From NCBI GenBank assembly GCA_021029095.1, contig JAJOHG010000300.1:1-31032 (forward strand): a DNA stretch of 31,032 nucleotides. The letters run 5' to 3'. The notes beneath the pieces are model-generated. The model ran no database searches and was not told the origin of the DNA. It worked only from the letters and a program-made list of their open reading frames with translations. This DNA comes from Phellopilus nigrolimitatus. Its lineage: Eukaryota > Basidiomycota > Agaricomycetes > Hymenochaetales > Hymenochaetaceae. The position numbers and the translations under genes are program-made. This document shows positions 22,299 to 31,032 of this stretch, piece by piece (position 1 is the first letter of the stretch; each line of letters begins with the position of its first letter).

Positions 22299-25200
22299 AT
22301 GAGCATGCCCGACAGCCTCGCGCAGCACAGCCCTCTCTCAGTGCGCCACGACTATGGCTCTCGCGATCTCGCTCAACGTTGGCGAATAACGAGCGACAGT
22401 TCGACCTTTCCTTCAACTAGCACACAGACGCAAGGGTCATCTTCGAGCGCTGCAGCCGTAACATCGAACACGCTTACTAGCACTCATAATCCGTCTTCAT
22501 CTTTCTTGACGTCCACTTCACGTATAGCCAGCACAGACGGATCAGGTGTTGCTGCATCGTCTACCGGTGCTCCTGCGCCCAGCGACACGACTAACGGACA
22601 TTCAGGCTCTTTATCATTTATTTCTACGACAATTACGGCGTCTATACCATCTACTGTCACATCGTCATTGACTACTTTCACGACTTTCGTACCTACTACC
22701 TTAACGACCTCTACAGGCATCCTCAATTTTGGAACTTCTCTTCCAGACTCGGGATCCATTTCTGCAGAAAGTCAGCCAGTTTGTATTGGACATGGGCTGG
22801 ATGTATCCTCTGTAGGCTTAATAGCCACTGTTGTATTACCAAGTGTAATCGGACTAATAATTTGGGTGAGCAATTCTGAAAACGGTCAGAGCTCGCAATG
22901 AAATCTACTTATACATTGCTGTGCAACGCAAAGGTTATCTTTGCTGTACTACGTACGCGGTTCAGACAGGTGTATGGTGTTAGAGAATGGTTTCCACCGC
23001 CAAAGTGTGCCATTTCCTACTTTTATTTGGGTGAGAAATCTAACGCGCAAATTATTCCAGTCTTCGACCTCAGCCGTTGAAAGATACGCTTTGGGCGTTC
23101 CTTTTTCCAAATGTTCCATTTGTACCATCGCTTCCAGATAAGTCTGATATGAACAAAACGGATGCAGGCGAAGGTTTACCCTCAGATGGGCAACTCAGCC
23201 AGAGAGTACTGTGGATTTGCCTCATCATTGTCTTGGGTTGGTCTTTCATTGGTCTCGCTGGCGCGCTGCCTCTGTATCTCGTCAGTATCCCTTGCCTTGC
23301 ACAATCTGTTCCTCAGGCATCTTTCGGCGGTCTTTACTCCACACTTCAGGACCTCAGTCTTCTTCGTTTGCTACAGCTCCTTGAGGACGAAAACTTCTCT
23401 ACAGAAAGCAAACTTTCATTAAGGGCAGTGGTGGACGGAAGGGATATCTCTTCAAATATTCGGACCCGCCTCATTATACTGACTGTATTTGCTCTGGTTC
23501 TCGGTATGCCTCCCGCTCTGTATAAGCTCATGAAGGAGTTCACGAGACTTGTGAACTACCGGAGACATTGGCTGGAAGTGCGATGCGACGGCATAGAGAT
23601 GGGTTGGTTGAGTGCCAAAAGCGCTCCGGGCTTCGTAGGATGGGGCGAAAAGCGCATCAAGGACTTTATCATTAAATCTGGATTAACTGCTTCGTTAGAC
23701 CGTAAAGGAGGTATCGGAACGAGCGGTGCCATGGCAGGGGTTGGATCGGGATACCGCGCGCGAACACAGAGTCAACAAAACCGCGACAGAGATGAAGCGG
23801 AGCGTCCCTTGAACGATGATGAAAAGTCAACGCTACAAGTTGATATCTGCAGCCTTTTTTCCATAGGGTATGTCTTAAACTTACCTAATTAGATAAGGCT
23901 ATTAAGTATATATAAGGGACTCTGGAGAGCTTTTCGCTCTTATCAGCGAACGCGATCGCATACTTGAACGCCTGGAGGTTTCGGAAGCGCAATACATAGC
24001 ATCGTTCCGGCTTTCGACACCTGATGCTTCAATTGCAGAAATACCAGTGCCGCCCGTCCCAGAGGACGAAAACAGCATAAAAATGCAGATTAGTCGACCG
24101 AAAGCCCTTGCAGGCTCTACAGTAAGTATATACGGTTAAATTCCATCTTTGCTCGATGATCTCATTGTTCTCTAAGCGCGCTCGCAGACATAGAGGCCGC
24201 CAAACCGCTTCCTCCTCCTCAGCAGCGCCTACGTCGTATGTCGCACCATCGCAGTACTACAAGCTTCGAAATGTGCGCGGTATAAGTGACGGACGCTTGC
24301 CTTCTCAGTCGGGAGACGACAGCTCTTATGGGGGTGGACCGTCGTTTGGTGATAGTGTGCGCTCTCGAATTGTAGGTAGTCGTTTTCACGAATCCAGCCG
24401 CGATGACGCCGGAGGGAATTTACCGATCGGGAGCCGCGTCGCACTAAACCAGGGAGAGTTGGGTCCCATACCTGATTATGGGCCCAATCATGGCATGGAG
24501 CCGTCTTCTGGGAACGAAGGAGACACTGAAACGTCTCCACTGACTGGGTCTGTTGATCCCGGGACATCGAGAGACGTTTCGCGAGTCGACGAAGAATTGG
24601 ACTACCCTGCGCATGTTTTGCGTGGAATTCCGCTGTCGCACTCTGAAGTCAACAAGAATAGCAATCTCAAGCACACGCGTCATGTTTCGTCGCAGCAGCC
24701 CACAGAACGAAGAGAGACGTTCCCTATGCGTTCTCGAGTCAACGGCGAGCAGAACGAGGCGCAGGTACCCCTCCACCTCCGATTACAGCCTCAAGGCCCT
24801 TTTGTTAGACCGCTATCCGGTCTTGACCACGACGGTCTAGGTATTGTGTATTCTGACATCCGCGAGTGGCGAACGAGACTTAAGCAGATTAATAACGAGA
24901 TTTCTGACGCACAAAATGACTGCTACAACGATATCGCAGACGGTGCGAGAATCAAGGGGTGGTTAATCACAGGACGAGGGTTACGATTTTTACCCGGCGT
25001 TGAGCTAATTGAAGGACGGTCGAAGGATGACATTTTATGGAGCGAATTGCAAGACAGTGGTGGATTAGAAAAGAAGGTCTCCTTTTGGTCCTTTGTCGCG
25101 ATGATTACCATCCTGTTGGGGGCGGGGTGTACGTACACCCATACTTTATTTACGATAGATGACTAACTTTGCTAACATGATCGTGCACTTCTTTACAGTG

Positions 25201-26827
25201 ATTGCTGTTTCCGGCCTTGCCGTTGCCGTCGCTCCAAACGTTGCACATTACCTTCCATTTTTTCAGTCGTTCTTAGATGATGATACATTGGGTCCGGGAA
25301 TAGCGACAGCATTGGTGCCAGCAATAGTCGCCACTCTTTTCTTTGTTGGTGCAGTTGGTGCAGTTGACCGTAAGAATACGCAACTAGTTTATTCCGGCCT
25401 TTCCCTTATTCGACCTCAATACAGGTGCCTCACGCTACAGCGGCGCCATTTCCGTATCGTCTACTCGATTGACGACATTTAAGGCGACATTCTACATCTT
25501 GACTGTGGTCGGAATGATGTGGTTTACTGCAGTCGGCGCGGTGGTCTTTGCAATGGACGCGTTTGCGGTGGGCTCCGGGCGCCCAAGTACTATTGCCGAC
25601 GGCTCAATTTACATGAGCGCCTTCTTCCTCGCATTGGTTGTCAACGTCGCTATAATTTCCCCAGGACTTTCGCTTCTTCAGCCGGCGGCGCTTAGAGAAG
25701 TTCTACTACAGGGACGAAGAGCCATCACTCCACGACAGCAATTTAGAGGCACATATTTTGTCTACTTTATGTCGTCCTTTACTAACGTTATTTTCAGCAC
25801 AATACCCAAGGGTATACAATCCAACATATGCCACAGCGTGCTGCGTGCTTGCTGTCATTCTTGCATCGTCATTCACGCTCATATTTCCTCTAATCGGACC
25901 AGCCGTTGTCCTTCTACTATTCTTGACGATCGTTGGTAAGTGTTGAACTCATACGTTCTGCAAGGTCTGCAGCGCTTGCTCTGACAAGTTTACTTTATAA
26001 TAAAAAGCGCACCGCTTCCTTGTCGGCTACGTGTACGGTCGCACAGATGCTCAAACTGGTGGACTACTGCAGATCTGGCTGCTGAGACGATTCGCTGTTG
26101 TCGTGACTTTCCAGCCCATCTTGCTTGGTGTGATTTTTTTGACCAGAAGACTTTTTATCGAAGGCGGGATCCTGATTGGTTTCGGTGTCGCTGCTATCAT
26201 TATGATAGAAGCCTATGCATGCTGGAAAACCAGATTGCCAGGAAGAAAGTCGCTGAGCACAGTCACCTTGAATGCCCTCGACACATTTGAAGAAAGGGCA
26301 AGTGCAAGAAACAAGGATGTCTCGGAATCCGAGGGTGCTAGTTTCGCCAGTGCACCCCGCATGCGACCACGCGGCTCCATTTCATCGGTGTTGGAGATGA
26401 TGTCTCTTACGCTCGCAGTCATGCCAACGCCTCACCAAGCGCGCGAAGCTGTTCCATTAGGTGAGTCTATCTATAAGCTCGGGTTCGCAGGCCATCCACT
26501 GACTACTTCCTTTACCCAGACACAGAATCTCTTGACGACCTCATTGCCACCGAACGTGCGGCACGAACTCATCCTGACGCACCACCACACTTACCACCTC
26601 TACCGTTTGCTGACCACGCCGAAGAAATGGCTGGGATTTTGTATGCTCCCGAACTGATTGCCCCTTCGCCTATCATTTGGCTTCCCAGCGATTCCGCGGG
26701 GATCGCACGCTCGGAAGCTTACGACCTTCAACGATACCATAACCTTAAGACTACAATAGACGTTCGATCTCACGATGATGTTTTTCTTCGACGATCATCT
26801 TCCTCTCGGAGGAGGGTTACGTCTTAG
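22299..26827 (+). CDS. CSC1/TMEM63/OSCA-like channel (DUF221 family) with mucin-like N-terminus
   Basis: Membrane protein of the fungal CSC1/Rsn1/Phm7 family, relatives of OSCA/TMEM63 osmosensitive cation channels. Ten exons: 22299-22865, 22934-23004, 23061-23867, 23917-24121, 24177-25128, 25199-25369, 25425-25748, 25798-25935, 26008-26460 and 26520-26827; 1331 aa. Residues 1-170 are Ser/Thr-rich. TM1 is near 173-192 and is followed by LRTRFRQVYGVREWFPPPNL, the family's post-TM1 block. TM2 (LWICLIIVLGWSFIGLAGAL) and TM3 follow, then a long cytosolic region with ERDRILERLEVSEAQYI and NDCYNDIADGARIKGWL. The C-terminal membrane part includes AFKATFYIL-type and NPTYATACCVLAVI blocks and YGRTDAQTGGLLQIWLLRRF. 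The tail holds GILYAPELIAPSPIIWLP. One intron (25749-25797) has a GC donor. The start is the first ATG in frame. The transported ion is unknown. Confidence 0.88.
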
Positions 26828-27171
26828 ATTTTAATTTTTGATTATTGCCTTAATTTTATCTTTAAAAACGAGTCGGTTCCATGGCCTGCATTTGTGTGAC
26901 GAAGAAGCCTAATCATAGACTGTTTATTCATCAAAAGCCAATGTATCATATTCCGGTAAATTGCACAAAAGTCCTCGAGAAATAATAAATCGTGAAGGTA
27001 TTAATTATTGATGACAGAGAAACACGAAACACGAGTGGATGAAAATAAAAGTCAAGACATTCCATGCAGATACTCTAGCCCAAGGCATAAACATAAAACT
27101 ACAGTTTTCCTGTGTAATCTCAATAACAAATGTACAATAAACAGCGGGACAGGACGGCACTAAATCATGAG
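26828..27171. other. convergent 3' intergenic region (CSC1-like / MIT protein)
   Basis: 344 bp of AT-rich sequence between convergent stop codons, presumably two 3' UTRs. Nothing else is seen. Confidence 0.6.
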
Positions 27172-30100
27172 TTACTCGGCCAGCCATTTTTCACCCTTCT
27201 TGGCGTACTTGTCGAGGAGTTGCGAGAGATCGCGTATCACGAATGTGAGGACGACGCTGGCAAAGAATTCAGATGACCGCTTCAGCTTTAGCTCAAGGGT
27301 CATCCGAAGATCGGTGGCAAGCGCGCCATATACGGGTGCTATCGGCTGTGAATTGAGCGCCATGGTATGTTCATCGAGAAGCTGGGTCAGCTGGAATAGA
27401 CGTTGGAGACCTTGAACATAGAGCGTTGGGGAGTCCAGACTTGAAGAAACGTGTTAGTCCAAAAAGCAACTAAACATGAAGGAGTAACCTACTTCTTCCC
27501 GTTGGTCAACTTGTCTAACTGACGGGTAAGCTTACCACCCCAAGAGCCAACCTAAAACCGAAATCAGCGGTCCGTATTTGTTATAGTATCTAACAAGCAC
27601 GCACGCCAGAGTTTTTCTTTACCACGAAGCCCTCGCCGACGCTCAGCTTCTTGCCAAAACTCGAAACAACGTTGTCGCATACTAGCAGGAACTCCTCGAG
27701 CTTAGATATCCAAATCTCACCGTCCTTCCTGGTGATGCTACCGACACCTAGACCCATTCCACTCGCCACGCCCATAGGACCGCAGAATTCAACACTAGCA
27801 TTCTGGACTTCCGCTAGCGCATCGCACAGCACCTCCACAACACGTATCTTCTCCGGTAAATTAGTAAGTTTCGCTCCTCCTTGTGACCACACTTCATAGG
27901 GCACATGCAATTTACGCGTGATGTATCCACCGGATTTCGAGGACATCGTACGGCCCAAAAGACTCATAAGATGATATGGCTTTCTCAGGGTATCGGTGGG
28001 TGGGGCAGGTGGTAGAGGCGATGTAGGAGTCGTTGGTAATTGTCCCGGAAGAACCGGAGGAGGGGGGACTAGCGTAAGGGTTAGGCTAGGGAATGAAGAC
28101 GGAGGGATTCCTGTCAGACGAGCGGTCCGGGAAGGAGGCTGTGGACTTTGGCGGAAACCAGATGAAGCTTTGCGCGGGCCAGGCAACTGCTGCGCGCTAG
28201 CAAAGCTTGAATTGACATCTTGAAAGGGAGGCCGTGATCCAAACTCCGTAGGGAGACCTTGAATTGATAAATTCGACAATCGTACGGGATGTGACGATGC
28301 TCGACTACGACCCGTATTTAGACTCGAGGCTGTGTTTGGAAGGGATGTGCCTAATCTTTTGGATAGGGCACCTTCTGTCCCATCAGCGTAACTTTCGAGT
28401 ATGGTCGATGATATACTCGGCTTGTTCCTTCTTTGTGAAATAGTTCCCATCGTAGGCGTCTCATTAATCAGCGGCTGTAAAGCTTTAATACCTGTCGACT
28501 CGGACATCGAGCTCATGGCCGAGCCGCCTCTAGGTCTGGCATTCGTATAAGCAGATGGTAGACCGGCATCAGGAGGCGATGTGGCTTGCTGCGAGACGTC
28601 GATAGAAACCGGTATACCGCGTGGAGTGATGGAGGATCCGGGATCTGAGTTAGACGGTGAAGGTAAAGCTGGTAACGGCGGAGATTCGTGATTCGTTCGG
28701 TGGTTCACATGAGTGCCATTAACATGAGTTCGACGAAGGTCAGCCTCATGATCATAATGATGCTGTTGCTGAGACTTCATTGACGAGGCTGCCGCTTCTT
28801 CCTTCAGCACTTCGAGTCGGTTCCCAGAGCCTGTTCTTCTGTGACCGACGGAGTTGCCGCGGGACCGTATGGCTTCGCCTACAGGAGGAAGAAGTCGAGG
28901 CGACGAAGGTGGACTTCCAGAGGTGCTTGTCGAAGGTTCAACGACAGTCGGCGTGGAAGGAGGTGAACTGGAAGGAGCCGGAGGTCGAGGGGGTAAATTT
29001 GACGACGATCGTAAGCGAGTTATGCCTGATGTCTGCTTTGAAGATGGTGATGTAGAAGCCCGGTTTAGCGCTGTGTTACTTAGCTGCTCGATGCTATTAC
29101 GATGTAAAAGTAAGGCAGCAGAAGCACTCGTCATGGAGGGCGAACCACTAGAAGAGTCAGACTTCCGAGAGGCCTCGCGAAAGCCAGTGTCCGGCGAAAA
29201 TCGGTGACTATCACCATTGGCATCGTCCGTTATTGTAGGTTGCGTGTCTTTCGAGGTCTGCGATGATGGCGAATCTGATCGAGAAGATGACTGGGACTGT
29301 GGTGGCTGGGTGCTAGTGGGTATGCTATAAATCAGACTCAAGATATTCATGCGGTCCGCGTAGGTATCATGCTGAATACTGGGCAATAAGCACACTAAAC
29401 AACATATGTTGATGAAGAAATATCACGCACAATGGATTTAAGCCTTCGAACCTCTTCTTCCTGAGCAACAATACTTCTTCGCCGACCATTCTTCCGTCTG
29501 TGATCACCACTGTCTTCACCCCTCATAACTCGTTCCATCACCTCGTTAAGCAGAGCTACACTTTGGCCATATGCTTGAATCGCTCCATGAGGATCATCGT
29601 TAGTCGAGTCGAGCTTTACTGCTTCTCTAGCAAGCTCGAGTGCTCTCGTGAGAGCGCGTCGAGAAGATGGCTTTCCCGGCGCCACGGACTCTTTGTGTCC
29701 GGGGGAGACAACAGTAAACGGTCAGGTATGATTTCTTGCGAAGGAGCCCGTGGGGGTACCTGCGATGACTGAGGGTTTCTGGGTAACAAGGAAACGAGGA
29801 GGCGAGTCCGACAGATTGCTGGAAAAGGGAGAGAGCGGCGAAGCTGAAACCGCTGCTAGTCTTGCTTGAGAGAATTGCGCCACAGCAGCAAGTTGCGAGA
29901 GGCGGTCGGTCTCTGGAAAGGGTTAAGATGAAGGTTGGCGGGTTCGGAAGAACTGGAGTGGCGTAGGTGTCATCTTGCTCTTGATTTGACAGATACTCGT
30001 CTGCAAGATCATAGGTTCCATACGTCGAAGTCTCCGATAATGCCGGCAAGTTTGGTATGGGCTGACTAGGGGGCGGGCCGGCTGGAGGTGCAGCTGAAGA

Positions 30101-30244
30101 ACGGCGTCGGGTATTCATAGAGCCACTAGACGTGCTCGCACGTCCTGCGCGACTGGAAGATGGGCCTGCCTCCGTAGAATGACCGTTAGGGTGCCATTCA
30201 CCACTGCGGTAGACGGACGAGGGCCGGGTCTCGAACTCGGCCAT
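27172..30244 (-). CDS. MIT-domain protein with long disordered linker
   Basis: Protein with an N-terminal MIT (microtubule interacting and trafficking) domain, a fold that binds ESCRT-III tails. Model: 30244-29954, 29910-29760, 29690-29431, 29371-27623, 27551-27493 and 27439-27172, about 925 aa. The N-terminus (MAEFETRPSSVYRSGEWHPN) is Ser/Pro-rich. The MIT helices lie near residues 155-250 (RALTRALELAREAVKLDSTN, GAIQAYGQSVALLNEVMERV, EEEVRRLKSIHDTYADRMNI). A linker of about 350 residues of Ser/Pro/Thr follows. A conserved C-terminal region then reads YHLMSLLGRTMSSKSGGYIT, KLHVPYEVWSQGGAKLTNL, EKIRVVEVLCDALAEVQNAS and ends in a helix LLDKYAKKGEKWLAE. I recognise the domain and the type of fungal protein but no gene name. 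The first intron (43 nt, donor GTTCTT, acceptor CCAGAG using the second AG) is the weakest junction. Confidence 0.82.
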
Positions 30245-31032
30245 GCTGACGCGTGAGGGGTCGGGCGGCGCGGTGCGCGTATCGACAGATTTTCGAACTC
30301 GAAAACCGAAGTCTAAAATACGACTTAGTGATAGGATTCGTGTTGTGCCGATCGTGGTCTGAGCTTATGAAGTCGGGCCAGTGCTGGGTAGAAGAGAGGC
30401 AACGCAGCGACGCTGTAGCAAACGGGTCGGTGCAGGGCGATGATTGACAGCCGAATAATGACCCGGAATCGGGGTCAAGCCGTTGTGCGGCGACGGATGA
30501 TGGAGAAAAAAAGCAGATGGAATAGGTAAGCAGCGGAGAAGGCGTGCGGCGAGTGCGTACAGCGAGGGGAACGCTGTGCTCGTCGGGCCCAACGTCGGAC
30601 TCAGCTCAAGAGATACACTACTTCCTATTCGGGAACAACAGCGTCGACGTTTTCGATCGAACTATCCTCAACACGCTAGAACTTCCTGCTGCAAAATATT
30701 TCCACCGCGCGTGCAATTTTCTCAGTCGATTCCACGTTGCATACGCAGAGAAGCAATTTCATTCAGTATTGAAGCACATCAGAACAGCAAGAGCAAGATA
30801 TATGAATGTAACAAACGAATGACTGGAAGGTCGGCTTAAGACATACTTTAAATAAACCCAGTCCTAGAATACGCCAGTGGAAGTGGGGAAACAAATCGCC
30901 AGGGTATACGCGGTATTATGGGAAATGGAGCAAAAATGGTCCACAAACTCGAATGTCAACGAGTGTTTTGTTTCCACATCCTTCACCCAATCGCAAATCG
31001 ATACGAAGATCACAAAGAAAGAAAAAACACAG
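30245..31032. other. upstream region of the MIT gene, no gene seen
   Basis: 788 bp to the window edge. It should hold the MIT gene's promoter and 5' leader. The open frames on both strands are short and show no family resemblance. The last 40 bp are A-rich. Confidence 0.5.

Noticed and set aside
21820..22302. Plus-strand open frame of 160 codons before the channel gene
   Set aside because: No family resemblance and composition typical of chance; it overlaps the region expected to be the promoter.

Overview
The window reads as nuclear DNA of a filamentous basidiomycete, most likely an agaricomycete. The genes are cut by many short introns (about 43-95 nt), nearly all GT-AG. The gene set is fungal: Rab7/Ypt7, Atg16 without a WD40 half, Pub1/TIA-1-like RNA binding, prohibitin, secreted GH3 beta-glucosidase, PH-type oxysterol-binding protein, Sly1, Vta1 and a CSC1/TMEM63-like channel. 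I see no tRNA, rRNA, CRISPR array or bacterial operon. Exon models were built by hand from splice signals, reading phase and protein family conservation.

Layout. 1-398 (+) is the 3' end of a branched-chain aminotransferase. 683-1633 (-) is ypt7 (7 exons, 203 aa), divergent from atg16 at 1938-3002 (+, 4 exons, 282 aa). 3521-4989 (-) is a three-RRM Pub1/TIA-1-like gene whose reading frame is broken once clearly and once probably. 5372-6538 (-) is prohibitin 1 (7 exons, 273 aa). 6826-10901 (-) is a GH3 beta-glucosidase in very many small exons, including 12- and 18-nt microexons. 11349-12035 is a non-autonomous inverted-repeat transposon (MITE-like) with a 127-bp-arm foldback inside. 12281-14990 (-) is an oxysterol-binding protein (9 exons, 740 aa), divergent from sly1 at 15277-17876 (+, 9 exons, 713 aa). 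17935-18138 (-) is a doubtful small ORF. 18354-18551 (+) is a 65-aa charged microprotein. 19597-21638 (+) is vta1 (5 exons, 602 aa). 22299-26827 (+) is a CSC1/TMEM63-like channel with a mucin-like N-terminus (10 exons, 1331 aa). 27172-30244 (-) is a MIT-domain protein (6 exons, about 925 aa). 30245-31032 holds only its upstream region.

Function. Many of the genes act in endomembrane traffic. Ypt7 works in vacuole and autophagosome fusion, Atg16 in autophagosome formation, and Sly1 in ER-Golgi SNARE assembly. The OSBP acts in lipid exchange, Vta1 is the Vps4/ESCRT-III cofactor, and the MIT protein is a likely ESCRT-III or Vps4 partner. Two pairs (ypt7/atg16 and osh/sly1) share divergent promoters of about 300 bp. 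The rest are metabolic, mitochondrial, RNA-binding or secreted enzymes. Nothing here looks like a wholly new system. The most unusual items are the foldback transposon, the GH3 microexons, the altered OSBP signature, the mucin-headed channel and the frame breaks in the Pub1-like gene.
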